64,000 bases of DNA. Source: Microbacterium sp. SORGH_AS_0888. GTDB lineage: Bacteria; Actinomycetota; Actinomycetes; Actinomycetales; Microbacteriaceae. A model generated the notes under the pieces. That model saw nothing but the letters and a program-made list of their open reading frames with translations. It ran no database searches and was not told the DNA's origin. Where the stretch lies: the NCBI RefSeq assembly GCF_030818905.1, contig NZ_JAUTAZ010000001.1:2294001-2358000 (forward strand), written 5' to 3'. Below, in pieces: positions 6,978-16,106 of this stretch. How positions within the stretch are numbered: position 1 is the stretch's first letter; every line of letters starts with the position of its first letter. A program made the position numbers and the translations under genes.

Positions 6978-7764
6978 CGACGGTGTGCCTGTGGGCGAGA
7001 CGGCGGCGCGCCTCGGCCTGACCGTGCGGACCCTCCACCACTGGGACGACATCGGTCTCGCGAGCCCGGCCGAACGCTCGCCCGCCGGGTATCGGCTGTA
7101 CACGGACGCCGACCTCGAACGGCTGCGGCGCATCGTGGTCTACCGGGAGCTCGGCCTCGACCTGGAGGCCATTCGCGCGATCGTCGACGAACCGTCGGGC
7201 GATGTCGCCGAGCAGCTGCGGGTCCAGCGCGCTCGGCTCGCGCAGCGCATCGCTCAGCTGCACGATCTCGACGACGATCTCGCTCGCATGATCGAGGCGC
7301 AAGAACGCGGCATCCTGCTCTCCTCGGACGAGCAGCGCGCGATCTTCGGCGCTCAGTGGGACGCGGACTGGCCCGCCCAGGCGCGCGAGGCCTACGGGGC
7401 GTCGACGCAGTGGCAGCAGTACGCCGAGCGCGCGGCCGCACGTTCGGCCGACGACTGGGCGGCGCTGACGCAGGCGATGACAGCCTTCGAGGCCGACCTC
7501 GCCGCCGCTGTCGAGGAGGGGGCGAAACCTGGGGATGATGCCGTGGCGAACGGTCTCGTCGAGCGTCACCGGGGACTGTTCTCGCAGTACTTCCCGATCA
7601 CCCGCCGGATGCAGGTCTGCCTGGGGCGGATGTACGCCGCCGACCCCCGCTTCACGGCGCACTACGACGCGGTGCGGCCGGGGCTGGCCGCGTGGCTGAG
7701 CCGGGCCATCGACGAGAGCGCACGTGCGGAGGGCGTCGATCCGGACACGGCGACCTGGGAATGA
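6961..7764 (+). CDS. MerR family regulator with TipAS effector domain
   Basis: 267 residues. The N-terminal MerR winged helix (VGETAARLGLTVRTLHHWDDIGL, then SPAGYRLYTDADLERL) is followed by a dimerisation coiled coil (residues about 80-115). A C-terminal TipAS antibiotic-recognition domain follows (FGAQWDADWPAQAREAYG, then HRGLFSQYFPITRRMQVCL and MYAADPRFTAHYD). TipA-type regulators bind thiopeptides and other drugs and activate promoters with long spacers. The start is at 6961 or 6970; both overlap the VOC stop, so the two genes are coupled and probably autoactivated from the promoter at 6428. Confidence 0.88.
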   Translation: MSLMSDDGVPVGETAARLGLTVRTLHHWDDIGLASPAERSPAGYRLYTDADLERLRRIVVYRELGLDLEAIRAIVDEPSGDVAEQLRVQRARLAQRIAQLHDLDDDLARMIEAQERGILLSSDEQRAIFGAQWDADWPAQAREAYGASTQWQQYAERAAARSADDWAALTQAMTAFEADLAAAVEEGAKPGDDAVANGLVERHRGLFSQYFPITRRMQVCLGRMYAADPRFTAHYDAVRPGLAAWLSRAIDESARAEGVDPDTATWE

Positions 7765-7847
7765 CGCGTGGGCCTGGTCGGGCTCGGCGACCCGGCAGGC
7801 GAGTCTCTCCGCGGCTCTCGGGCCCTTCCACCGCTACCGTCGACGAC

Positions 7848-8342
7848 ATGCAGAGTCCGCCCGAGCTCACCGTGAGACCCCGGCAGGACCACGATCTCGA
7901 GCGGATGGTGAGCTGGATCGCAGATGCCGACGCGTTGCTCCTCTTCTCAGGCGCTCGCCTGTCGTGGCCTCTCACCGTCGCGCAGCTGCGGGCTGTGACG
8001 GAGGCCAACGCGCTTGCGGCCTACGTCGTCGTGGACGCTGAAGGGCATCTCGTCGGACACTTCGACCTCCGCGTCGAGGGCGCCGTCACCTGGCTGGGCA
8101 GGGTGATCGTCGATCCGGCGCGACGCGGCCGCGGCCTGGCGCGCCACCTGGTCGATCTCGCGGCCGCGGAAGCGGGTCGTCTCACCCCAGAGCGCCTGCG
8201 GTTGCACGTGATCTCGACGAACCTCGTCGCCATCCGCGTGTACGTCCGCGCGGGCTTCGTGGCGCAATCGTCCGATGCCGGGCGACCGGGCGTCGTCGTC
8301 ATGGAGCGCGTCCTCGCCGGGCGTCCCGCGGAGCGCGGCTGA
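7848..8342 (+). CDS. GNAT family N-acetyltransferase
   Basis: 164 residues with the GNAT core: LTVRPRQDHDLERMVSWI at the start, TWLGRVIVDPARRGRGLARH as motif A (acetyl-CoA loop RRGRGLA), then NLVAIRVYVRAGFV as motif B. The ATG at 7848 follows a TACCGT -10 by 7 nt and has no evident ribosome site, so it is probably leaderless. The substrate is unknown. Longer upstream starts lack coding character. Confidence 0.83.
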   Translation: MQSPPELTVRPRQDHDLERMVSWIADADALLLFSGARLSWPLTVAQLRAVTEANALAAYVVVDAEGHLVGHFDLRVEGAVTWLGRVIVDPARRGRGLARHLVDLAAAEAGRLTPERLRLHVISTNLVAIRVYVRAGFVAQSSDAGRPGVVVMERVLAGRPAERG

Positions 8343-8348
8343 TGCCGC

Positions 8349-9185
8349 TCAGCGGAACAAGTCGACGTGATCCTCGGCCCAGGTGCGGAAGCTCCGAGCC
8401 GTGCGGCCCGTGATGCGGGTGTACTCGTCCGAGATCGCCGGCGACGTCCCGACCGCCTCCCGCCAGTCCCCGATGATCTGCCTCGCCCACACCTCGGGCA
8501 CGTACTGCGACAACAGCGCGAACGACTCGGCCTCCGTCTGCTCGATCACCGACACCGATCGCCCGATCACCGAGCCGATCGTCGCCACCTGCTCCCGCAG
8601 GGTCAGCCGCTCCGGGCCGGTGAGGATCGGCGTCGCCCCGAGCAGTGCGTCTCCGGTGAGCGCGACGGCGGCCACATCGGCGATGTCGGCCTCATGGACC
8701 GGAGCCTGCACCGCATCCGGGTAGGGCAGGGGCACCGCGCTGTCCGACTTCACGCTCCAGCTCCACCGGGCCGCGTTGCTGGCGAAGCCGCCCGGACGCA
8801 GGAACGTGTACGCGAGGCCCGACTGCTCGATCGCACGCTCGACGCGCAGGAAACGCGAGCCGTTGAAGTCGTCCTCGGCGCCGGGGAACGTGACCGACGA
8901 GGACGACAGCAGCACGACGTGCCGCACGCCCGACTCTGAGAGCTGAGCGACGAGAGCGCCCGGATCCTCGAGGTCGGCGTAGAGGAAGACGCGCTCCACC
9001 CCCGCCGATGCCGGGCCGAAGGACGCCGGGTCGTCCAGGTCTGCGGCGAACGTCTCGACCTCGTCCGGCAGCTCGAGCTTCTGCGGGTCGCGACTCGTCG
9101 CTCGCACGCGCTCGCCGCCTGTCAGCAGCCGCTCGACGACTGCGCCGCCCACGGCACCGCTCGCTCCCACAACCAGGACCGACAT
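8349..9185 (-). CDS. NmrA/SDR-like NAD(P)-binding oxidoreductase
   Basis: 278 residues with an N-terminal Rossmann motif (VLVVGASGAVGGAVVERLL, the GxSGxxG dinucleotide loop), then FAADLDDPASF, VVLLSSSSV, YTFLRPGGFASN and HEADIADVAAVAL as in atypical SDRs of the NmrA/quinone-reductase type. There is no YxxxK catalytic pair, as in this subfamily. The ATG at 9185 has an AAGGAGG ribosome site. It is divergent from a TetR gene across a 42-bp palindrome and is probably repressed by it, a common pairing for electrophile or quinone-responsive reductases. Confidence 0.83.
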   Translation of the reverse strand: MSVLVVGASGAVGGAVVERLLTGGERVRATSRDPQKLELPDEVETFAADLDDPASFGPASAGVERVFLYADLEDPGALVAQLSESGVRHVVLLSSSSVTFPGAEDDFNGSRFLRVERAIEQSGLAYTFLRPGGFASNAARWSWSVKSDSAVPLPYPDAVQAPVHEADIADVAAVALTGDALLGATPILTGPERLTLREQVATIGSVIGRSVSVIEQTEAESFALLSQYVPEVWARQIIGDWREAVGTSPAISDEYTRITGRTARSFRTWAEDHVDLFR

Positions 9186-9207
9186 GGTTCCTCCTTCATC
9201 TTCACGC

Positions 9208-9249
9208 GTTCTAGACGAACACTGTTCGCGAACAATGTTCGTCTAGAAC
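9208..9249. promoter_or_regulatory. 42-bp double palindrome operator between divergent NmrA-like and TetR genes
   Basis: The arms GTTCTAGACGAACA (9208-9221) and TGTTCGTCTAGAAC (9236-9249) are perfect inverted repeats around a centre holding TGTTCGCGAACA (9223-9234). The whole 42 bp is symmetrical except for one pair (9222/9235). It can also be read as two abutting 13-bp sites, CGAACA-c-TGTTCG (9216-9228) and CGAACA-a-TGTTCG (9229-9241). It overlaps the likely -35 region of the TetR gene, whose -10 TAGGGT is at 9269-9274. Confidence 0.8.
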
Positions 9250-9280
9250 ATCGATCGTGTCAACCCGGTAGGGTGGGCTC

Positions 9281-9970
9281 ATGTCCGCGACCTCCGAACC
9301 CGTGTCGCGCCGGGATCGTCCTGCGAAGGCCCCGCTCTCGCGGCAGTCGATCCTCGCGGCCGCCAAGGAGCTGATCCGCGCCCGCGGTGTGGACGGCGTC
9401 TCGCTCCGGCAGGTGGCCGACGCCGTGCAGACCGGACCGGCGTCGCTGTACGCCTACTTCGCCAATCGCGATGTGCTGCTCGAGCACGTCCTGGACGACG
9501 CCTACGCCGAGGTCGTGCTCGTCGACCCGAGCGAGGGCGGCTGGCAGCGGGCGTTGACCGACACGGTCGTCAACACGATCGAGACGCTCCAGTCGTACCC
9601 GGGTCTCGGCGCGGTGGCGCTGGTCACGATCCCGACCCGTCCCGGAGCCCTGCGCCTCGCCGAGCACGAGCTCACGCTCCTTCATCTCGGCGGCATCGAG
9701 GAGCGGACGGCGGCACTCGGGATCGACCTCCTCGCCCAGTTCGCGGCGGCGACCGCGATCGAGCGGACGGCCGCCGACCACGGGACCGCGGAGCGGGAGC
9801 GGGCCAGGACGATCTACGGCAGTGCGGACGCCGCGACGTATCCACGGGTCGCCGGGCTTGCGGCGGCCCTGACGGGTCCGGACGAGCATGCGCGCCGGGA
9901 CTTCGGCATCCGGGTCATCCTCGACGGGCTCGCCCGAGCGACGACCGCGTCCGCGTCCGGCGGCCTATGA
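9281..9970 (+). CDS. TetR family transcriptional regulator
   Basis: 229 residues. The N-terminal helix-turn-helix (SRQSILAAAKELIRARGVDG, then SLRQVADAVQTGPASLYAYF) is typical of TetR proteins with a C-terminal TetR_C-like ligand domain. The ATG at 9281 lies 6 nt after TAGGGT. The divergent NmrA-like reductase and the double palindrome between them indicate repression of both promoters. The inducer is unknown. Confidence 0.88.
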   Translation: MSATSEPVSRRDRPAKAPLSRQSILAAAKELIRARGVDGVSLRQVADAVQTGPASLYAYFANRDVLLEHVLDDAYAEVVLVDPSEGGWQRALTDTVVNTIETLQSYPGLGAVALVTIPTRPGALRLAEHELTLLHLGGIEERTAALGIDLLAQFAAATAIERTAADHGTAERERARTIYGSADAATYPRVAGLAAALTGPDEHARRDFGIRVILDGLARATTASASGGL

Positions 9971-10157
9971 GGAACGGATGGCGACCGACGAGGGCCCCGG
10001 CGCAACGGCAACATCTCCTTCCATGACGTCGTCCTCGCGGCGGTCCCGGCGACATGGTCGTGCTCATCGGTCTGGCGCGTTCGAGCACGCCGCGTGATCC
10101 CGGCGCCAGGGAGACGGAGTCCCCGGCGGTGTCCGCGCCTCCGCCTACACTCGCGGT
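9971..10157 (+). other. Intergenic stretch with a faint ABC-ATPase-like trace
   Basis: No intact gene. One frame reads RNGNISFHDVVLAAVP and, after a +1 shift, GDMVVLIGLARSST. This loosely recalls the Walker-A region of an ABC exporter ATPase. It may be decayed coding DNA. A TACACT -10 (10146-10151) lies 6 nt before the next gene. Confidence 0.25.
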
Positions 10158-10817
10158 ATGGCCGGTCGTCGTGACACCCTGACCTCGCCCCGTGACCACG
10201 CACCCGATATCCCGCCGATCCTCGAAGACCGGGCCCGCCTGTCCTCGCGCATGCAGGTCGACGGCGCGCGGATCGTGCTGACGGGTGCGGACGTGGATGC
10301 CGCGCACAGCGACATCTCCGAGTCCCGCATGGCCGCATCCTCGCTCGGGCGGCTCGACCTGACGGGTGCGACCCTCGTCGACGTGGCGGTCGATGGGCTC
10401 GGCGCCGTCGAGGTCGTGGCCCGTGAGAGTCGGTGGCGCAACGTCGTCGTCGACGGCGGTCGCATCGGAACGCTCGACGCCCTGCGGGCCGAATGGGACG
10501 GCGTGACCCTGCGGGGCCTGCGGATCGACTACCTGTCGTTGCCCTCCGCGGATGTCTCCGACCTGCTGATCGTCGACTGCGTCATCGGAACGCTCGATGT
10601 GCCGCAGGCCGCCCTGACCCGCGTCCGGTTCGAGGGGTCCCGGGCCGACGAGGTCGAGACCCGGAGCCTGCGTGCGCGGGACGTCGACCTGCGCGGCCTC
10701 GAGGCGCTCGCGTTCACCGACGTGCGGGGCCTCGCCGGAGCCACGATCAGCGAGCGCCAGGCCGAGCAGCACGCCGTCGCGCTCGCGCAGGCGCTGGGCA
10801 TCGTCGCTCGCGACTGA
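10158..10817 (+). CDS. Pentapeptide-repeat-like protein
   Basis: 219 residues with a regular beta-helix-like pattern of short hydrophobic repeats: GRLDLTGATLVDVAVDGLGA, RWRNVVVDGGRIGTLDALRA, LLIVDCVIGTLDVPQA, TRSLRARDVDLRGLEAL. These recall degenerate pentapeptide repeats (A(D/N)LxG), so a right-handed quadrilateral helix is likely. Some such proteins mimic DNA and protect gyrase, but nothing here shows that role. The ATG at 10158 follows TACACT-CGCGGT and is probably leaderless. Confidence 0.7.
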   Translation: MAGRRDTLTSPRDHAPDIPPILEDRARLSSRMQVDGARIVLTGADVDAAHSDISESRMAASSLGRLDLTGATLVDVAVDGLGAVEVVARESRWRNVVVDGGRIGTLDALRAEWDGVTLRGLRIDYLSLPSADVSDLLIVDCVIGTLDVPQAALTRVRFEGSRADEVETRSLRARDVDLRGLEALAFTDVRGLAGATISERQAEQHAVALAQALGIVARD

Positions 10818-11006
10818 CGAGCCCTGCGGCGGGGAGCAGCCGCATCTCCGTCGCAGGGCGGGGGCGGTCGCCGTCGTCATGGCGTGGACCGCCGGCCATG
10901 CCGCGATCGCGAAGCGGCGGCAGCAGCTCGCCGAGTCCATCGCGGGCGAGACCACGGACCAGGCCGGCACCGGCTGACGCCGCCCGGCCTCGAGCGGGTA
11001 CTCGCC
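10818..11006. other. Intergenic region, possible 32-codon ORF
   Basis: Only a short open stretch from the ATG at 10879 (MAWTAGHAAIAKRRQQLAES..., stop at 10975-10977) is visible, with no ribosome site or recognisable family. It could be a small gene or a C-terminal relic. Confidence 0.25.
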
Positions 11007-11630
11007 TCAGACCCGCTCGCACAGGATCGCCCCGACCGGCCGCCGGCCGCGTTCCGTGCGCAGATGCGTCTCGACGGTCGCGAACCCCGCCGACTCGACG
11101 ACGCCCGTCAGCTCCGCGGTCGGCCAGCGGTAGGCGCGTACGACCGCGTGATCGAAGGACTCGACGCGCTCGCCGTGGAAGTGGCCGAGCAACAGCAGCC
11201 CGCTCGGTCGCAGGACGCGCGCGAACTCGGCGAGCGGCGCGGCGATCTGCGCGGGGGCGTGATGGATCGTCGAGAACCACGACAGGATGCCGCCGAGTGC
11301 ACCGTCGGCGTCGCTCAGCGCCTCGATGCTCTCGAGGTCGAACCGCGTCCCCGCATATCGCGCTCGCGCGTGGGCGACGAACTCCGCCACCGCATCGACG
11401 CCGCGGACGTCGGCGCCGCGGCCACAGAGGTGATGCGTCCAGTGCCCCGGGCCGCAGCCCGCGTCGAGGAGCCGCCCGGGCGCGTTCGCCGCCCAGGTCT
11501 CGACGAGCTGGCGGTCGCTCGGATGCACCGCGTCCATCGATCCGAGAGCCTCGGCGTACTCGGCGGCGCGGTCCGCGTAGGCGGTGGTCACATCCGTCAC
11601 GCGGGCAAGGCTAGCGAGACCCGATGACAC
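11007..11630 (-). CDS. Class I SAM-dependent methyltransferase
   Basis: 207 residues with the SAM-binding motif I GRLLDAGCGPGHWTHHL, acidic ADVRGVDAVAEF at the end of strand 2, SWFSTIHHAPAQ after strand 4 and RPSGLLLLGHF as post-motif III. It starts at a GTG at 11630; an internal GTG (VTDVTTAYADRA) is an alternative that would remove an unconserved N-terminus. The substrate is not evident. It is divergent from the P-type ATPase, so the promoters share about 130 bp. Confidence 0.85.
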   Translation of the reverse strand: MSSGLASLARVTDVTTAYADRAAEYAEALGSMDAVHPSDRQLVETWAANAPGRLLDAGCGPGHWTHHLCGRGADVRGVDAVAEFVAHARARYAGTRFDLESIEALSDADGALGGILSWFSTIHHAPAQIAAPLAEFARVLRPSGLLLLGHFHGERVESFDHAVVRAYRWPTAELTGVVESAGFATVETHLRTERGRRPVGAILCERV

Positions 11631-11724
11631 GCCGCCGCGGGCGGAGGGCTAGCGTGGACCCGAGACCGCTGCGTTGCGGGGGAATCGCTCATCGGCCGGA
11701 AGGGTGCCGGTCGATGGCTCGGAA

Positions 11725-11747
11725 GCGGGAAGCGACGAGCTTCCCGC
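11725..11747 (+). other. Leader hairpin before the P-type ATPase
   Basis: GCGGGAAGC (11725-11733) and GCTTCCCGC (11739-11747) form a perfect 9-bp stem with a 5-nt loop, about 20 nt before the preferred GTG at 11768. No U-run follows. If the upstream ATG at 11714 were the start, this would be coding. Confidence 0.45.
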
Positions 11748-11767
11748 CCGTTCTGATGGGGGAACGA

Positions 11768-14476
11768 GTGACGACGAACAGTGGCACGGACACGGCGGTC
11801 ACGGACGAGGACCGTCCCTGGAGCCTGCCGGCTGATCAGGTGCAGCGCGGGCTCGGCACGCGCGCGGAGGGGCTGACGGCCGCCGAGGCGGACGAGAGGC
11901 GGGGCCGCTTCGGCGCGAACGTCCTGCCCGAGCCGGCGCGCAAGCCCGCGATCCTCCGCTTCCTCTCCCACTTCGACGACACGCTCGTCTACATCCTCCT
12001 GGGCGCGGCCGCGATCAAGGCGGTCATGGGCGACTGGCTCGACTTCTGGGTCATCGTGTCGGTCGCGATCATCAACGCTGTCATCGGGTTCGTCCAGGAG
12101 GGACGCGCCGAGAAGGCGCTCGCCGGCATCCAGGGCATGCTCTCGAGCGAGGCGCGCGTGCGGCGGGACGGTGAGTGGCGCATGATCCCCGCCGCCGATC
12201 TCGTGCCCGGTGACGTGGTGCAGCTCGCGCCCGGCGACAAGGTGCCCGCCGACCTGCGGCTCACGCACGCGACGCAGCTGCGGGTGGACGAGTCGGCACT
12301 GACCGGCGAGTCGGTTCCCGCCGCCAAGTCGACCGACCCGGTCCCGCCCGAGGCCGGCGTCGGAGACCGGACCTCGATGCTGTTCTCCGGCACGATCGTC
12401 TCGTCCGGCCAGGGGATCGGCGTCGTCACCGCCACCGGTGCCGCGACCCAGATCGGCAGGATCCAGACCCTCGTGGGCGAAGCGGGCGCGCTCGACACCC
12501 CGCTCACCCAGCAGCTCGCCGCCTTCGGCAAGGTCCTGACCCTCGTCATCCTCGGCATGGCCGCGGTCATGCTCGCCATCGGCCGGTTCCTGCACGGGAT
12601 GCCGTTCGCCGACCTCATCTCGGCAACGATCGGCTTCGCGGTCGCGGCGATCCCCGAAGGGCTGCCGGCGCTCGTGACGATCACCCTCGCGATCGGCGTG
12701 CAGCAGATGGCGCGACGCAATGCCATCACGCGCAAGCTCCCCGCCGTGGAGACCCTCGGCTCGGTCACCTCGGTGTGCTCCGACAAGACCGGCACGCTCA
12801 CCAAGAACGAGATGACGGTGCGCCGGATGGTCACTCCGGCCGCCGCGTACGAGGTCGAGGGGCTCGGGTACGACCCCGCCGGTCGTATCGTGCACGCGGG
12901 GACCGAGACGGATGCCGCGGGCCCCGATCTCGACGCGTTGCTGGCCGTCGCGGCCCGATGCAACGAGTCCCATCTGACCCGTGACGGCGAACGGTGGCAC
13001 CTCGTGGGAGAGCCCACCGAGGGCGCCCTGCGTGTTGCGGCGCTCAAGGGCGGTGTCGACGACTCCGACGCGTCCAGGCTCGCGACGCTGCCCTTCGACT
13101 CGGCGCACAAGTTCATGGCCACGCTCCATCCCGACGACGACGGCTCTCGCGTCCTCCTGGTCAAAGGCGCCCCGGACCGCCTCCTCGAGCGGGCGACGGC
13201 GCAGCGCGGCGTCGCCGGCACGGAGCCGCTGGACCGCGGTCGCTGGGAGGCGGCGGTCGACGAGCTCAGCGGCGAGGGCCTCCGCGTGCTCGCCGCCGCA
13301 CGCCGCCGGGTCGATGCCGGGAGGGACGAGCTCGACGTCGACGACATCCGTGACCTGGAGTTCCTGGGGCTCTGGGGGATCGTCGATCCGCCTCGGCCCG
13401 AGGCCGTCGAGGCGATCGCCGACTGCCACACGGCAGGGATCCACGTGAAGATGATCACGGGCGACCATGCCGGCACCGCCGTCGCCATCGCCCGCGAGAT
13501 GGGGATCATCGCGGACGAGCCGCGCGTGCTCACCGGCGCAGAGCTCGAGGCCATGAGCCAGGAGCAGCTGACCGCCGTTGTCCAGGACGTCGACGTGTAC
13601 GCGCGCACGAGTCCGGAGCACAAGATCCGGATCGTGCGTGCCCTGCAGGCTCGGAACGAGGTCGTCGCGATGACGGGCGACGGTGTCAACGACGCCCCCG
13701 CCCTGACGCGCGCGAACGTCGGCATCGCGATGGGCATCAAGGGGACCGAGGCCACGAAGGAGGCGGCCGAGATCGTCCTGGCGGACGACAACTTCGCCAC
13801 GATCCGCTCCGCCATCCGCGAGGGGCGCCGGATCTACGACAACCTGCGCAAGTCGGTCGTCTTCCTCCTCCCGACCAACGGGGCGCAGTCGCTCGTGATC
13901 CTCGTGGCCGTCGTGTTCGGCCTGGCCTTGCCGCTCACGCCCGTGCAGGTGCTGTGGGTCAACATGATCACGGCGGTCACGCTGTCGCTGGCGCTCGCCT
14001 ACGAGCCCGCCGAGCGGGGGATCATGCGCCGCGCCCCTCGCCCGCCGGGCGGCTCGATTATCTCCGGTCGGGAGCTGGGCTTCGTGCTCATCGTCTCGGT
14101 GCTCATCGGCGGTGCGACCCTCGCCGTGTTCTACGCCGCGATCGCCCAAGGGGCGTCGCTCGAGACCGCGCGGACGGACGCCGTGCTCATGCTCGCCCTG
14201 GGTCAGCTCGCGTTCCTGTTCAACTGCCGTGTGCTCTCGCGCTCCAGCCTCACGCTCGACGCCCTCCGCGGGAACCCCGTCATCTGGTGGTCCGCGCTTG
14301 CTCTCGTGGTGCTGCAGGCCTTCTACACCTACGTGCCCTTCATGAACGACCTGTTCGGCTCGGCGCCGATCGCGGCATCCTCGTGGCTGCTGATGATCGC
14401 CTGCGCGGTGGCGCTCTTCCTGGTCATCGAGGTGCTGAAGGCGCTCTGGCGCCGACTCGAGCGGACGGGGGCCTGA
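11768..14476 (+). CDS. P-type cation-transporting ATPase (P2, Ca2+/cation type)
   Basis: About 902 residues with the complete P2 plan: N-terminal cation-ATPase domain, actuator loop with [11 protein letters not shown], fourth helix [18 protein letters not shown], phosphorylation site [12 protein letters not shown] (Asp about 339), [11 protein letters not shown] in the nucleotide domain, [22 protein letters not shown] and six C-terminal helices. PEGLPA points to Ca2+ or similar divalent/monovalent cations, not heavy metals. The GTG at 11768 has a GGGGGA ribosome site and is preferred; ATG 11714 is possible. A leader hairpin precedes it. Confidence 0.9.
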   Translation: MTTNSGTDTAVTDEDRPWSLPADQVQRGLGTRAEGLTAAEADERRGRFGANVLPEPARKPAILRFLSHFDDTLVYILLGAAAIKAVMGDWLDFWVIVSVAIINAVIGFVQEGRAEKALAGIQGMLSSEARVRRDGEWRMIPAADLVPGDVVQLAPGDKVPADLRLTHATQLRVDESALTGESVPAAKSTDPVPPEAGVGDRTSMLFSGTIVSSGQGIGVVTATGAATQIGRIQTLVGEAGALDTPLTQQLAAFGKVLTLVILGMAAVMLAIGRFLHGMPFADLISATIGFAVAAIPEGLPALVTITLAIGVQQMARRNAITRKLPAVETLGSVTSVCSDKTGTLTKNEMTVRRMVTPAAAYEVEGLGYDPAGRIVHAGTETDAAGPDLDALLAVAARCNESHLTRDGERWHLVGEPTEGALRVAALKGGVDDSDASRLATLPFDSAHKFMATLHPDDDGSRVLLVKGAPDRLLERATAQRGVAGTEPLDRGRWEAAVDELSGEGLRVLAAARRRVDAGRDELDVDDIRDLEFLGLWGIVDPPRPEAVEAIADCHTAGIHVKMITGDHAGTAVAIAREMGIIADEPRVLTGAELEAMSQEQLTAVVQDVDVYARTSPEHKIRIVRALQARNEVVAMTGDGVNDAPALTRANVGIAMGIKGTEATKEAAEIVLADDNFATIRSAIREGRRIYDNLRKSVVFLLPTNGAQSLVILVAVVFGLALPLTPVQVLWVNMITAVTLSLALAYEPAERGIMRRAPRPPGGSIISGRELGFVLIVSVLIGGATLAVFYAAIAQGASLETARTDAVLMLALGQLAFLFNCRVLSRSSLTLDALRGNPVIWWSALALVVLQAFYTYVPFMNDLFGSAPIAASSWLLMIACAVALFLVIEVLKALWRRLERTGA

Positions 14477-14498
14477 CCGCATCCGCCGAGCCGGGACG

Positions 14499-16106
14499 TC
14501 AGTGCGGGAGGAGCGAGAGGACGAAGGTCCACACGCAGATGAAGCCCAGCATCCCGAGGCTGTAGAGGATCGACGCGCGCAGGATCTCGCTCTCGCGCCC
14601 CGAGAGCCCCACGGCGCCCGCGGCGATCGCGATCGACTGCGGGGAGATGACCTTCCCGGTGTTGCCGCCCGCCGTGTTCGCGGCGACGAGCAGCGCCGGG
14701 TCGACTCCCAGACCGTGGGCGGTGGCGACCTGAAGCGGAGCGAACAGGGTGTTGTTGTTGACGACCGAGCCGGTGAGGAAGACGCCGATCCAGCCGATGA
14801 TCGGGGCGAGCAGGGGGAACAGCGGCCCCACGGCGGTGAGAGCCGTGCCCATCGACGCCGACCCGCCCGAGTAGTTCGCGATGTTCGCGAGGACCAGGAT
14901 CAGCGTGATGAGCGCGAGCGCCGCGGCGAGATCCCTCACGGTGCCGCGCAGCTCCCGCCACAGGATCCCGGCCGTCAGCGCGCGCGTCGTGAAGAACGAC
15001 GCGAACACCGCGAGCAGGATCGCCGTCCCGGTGGCGTTGATCGGGGTGAGGCTCCACGCGGCGGTCACGGGGGTCCCCGATGCGCCGACGATCGCGTTCG
15101 TGACGCTCGGGATCGGCACCGTGAGGACGGTGGCCGCCAGCGGCCCGTCCGCGGCGAAGAGCCCCTTGAACACGGGGAGGCTCCAGATCAGGATGAACGC
15201 GGTCAGGATGTAGAACGGGCTCCACGCGGCGATCGTCTCCCGGAGCGACGGGCGCTCGATCGCGGGCACCGGCGCTCCCGCCTCGCGATAGACGCGCTTC
15301 GGCTGCCAGACGCGGCCGAGCACGAACAGCGCCGCCATCGCCCCGAGTCCTGACCCGAGGTCGACGAGCTCCGGACCGAGGAACCACAGCACACCCGCCT
15401 GGATGCCGCTGAACACGATCGTCACGGTCACGGTCGCCGGCCACGTCTCGCGCAGTCCTCGCCACCCGTCGAGGATCACGACGAGGAGGAACGGGATGAG
15501 CAGCGTCAGCGGCTGCAGCAGCAGCACCATCGCGCGGGAGAGCTCGATGACGTCGATCCCCGTGACCTGCGCCCCCACGAGCACCGGGATGCCGATGGCC
15601 CCGTAGGCCCCGGCGCCCGCATTGGCCACGAGCGAGATCATGGCCGCCTTCACCGGCCGGAACCCGAGCTGCACCAGCAGGGCGGCGCAGATCGCGATCG
15701 GCACGCCGAACCCGGCCGCACCCTCCAGGAACGCGCCGAACGCGAACGTGATCAGCAGCACCTGGATGCGTTGATCCGGCGACACGACGCTGATCGAGGA
15801 CCGGATCACGTCGAAGCGCCCGCTCGCGACCGCCGTGCGGTACAGCCACACCGCCATCACGATGATGTATGCGATCGGCCAGAGCGCGGTGAGGACGCCG
15901 AGGAGCCCGGCGCCCGCGACGGAGGGGAGCGGCATCCCGAAACCCCACAGGGCCAAGGCGATCTGGACCGCCAGGGCGATGAGGGCGGCGATGATCCCCT
16001 TGAGCCGGAAGACCACGAGGCACGCCAGGAACACGAGGATCGGCAGCGCCGCGGTCAGCGCCGACAACCAGAGGGATCCCAGCGGGTCGGTGCTCTGCTG
16101 CCACAT
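14499..16106 (-). CDS. L-lactate permease (LctP family)
   Basis: 535 residues with about 12-14 membrane helices and the LctP-family segments VLLITFAFGAFLEGAAGFGV, SLVANAGAGAYGAIGIPVLV, LANIANYSGGSASMGTAL, GSVVNNNTLFAPLQVATA and AANTAGGNTGKVISPQSIA. It should import lactate/glycolate with protons. The ATG at 16106 has an AAGGAG ribosome site and overlaps the upstream stop (TGATG), so translation is coupled to the ESS-like symporter. No lactate dehydrogenase or regulator lies nearby in the window. Confidence 0.9.
   Translation of the reverse strand: MWQQSTDPLGSLWLSALTAALPILVFLACLVVFRLKGIIAALIALAVQIALALWGFGMPLPSVAGAGLLGVLTALWPIAYIIVMAVWLYRTAVASGRFDVIRSSISVVSPDQRIQVLLITFAFGAFLEGAAGFGVPIAICAALLVQLGFRPVKAAMISLVANAGAGAYGAIGIPVLVGAQVTGIDVIELSRAMVLLLQPLTLLIPFLLVVILDGWRGLRETWPATVTVTIVFSGIQAGVLWFLGPELVDLGSGLGAMAALFVLGRVWQPKRVYREAGAPVPAIERPSLRETIAAWSPFYILTAFILIWSLPVFKGLFAADGPLAATVLTVPIPSVTNAIVGASGTPVTAAWSLTPINATGTAILLAVFASFFTTRALTAGILWRELRGTVRDLAAALALITLILVLANIANYSGGSASMGTALTAVGPLFPLLAPIIGWIGVFLTGSVVNNNTLFAPLQVATAHGLGVDPALLVAANTAGGNTGKVISPQSIAIAAGAVGLSGRESEILRASILYSLGMLGFICVWTFVLSLLPH

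Noticed and set aside
10433..11614. Long plus-strand Arg-rich frame between 10.4 and 11.6 kb
   Set aside because: It overlaps the pentapeptide-like gene and the antisense methyltransferase, with no protein-like features.
11597..14482. A 961-codon minus-strand frame under the P-type ATPase
   Set aside because: It is a shadow of the ATPase caused by high GC3; the composition is unnatural and no motif is present.
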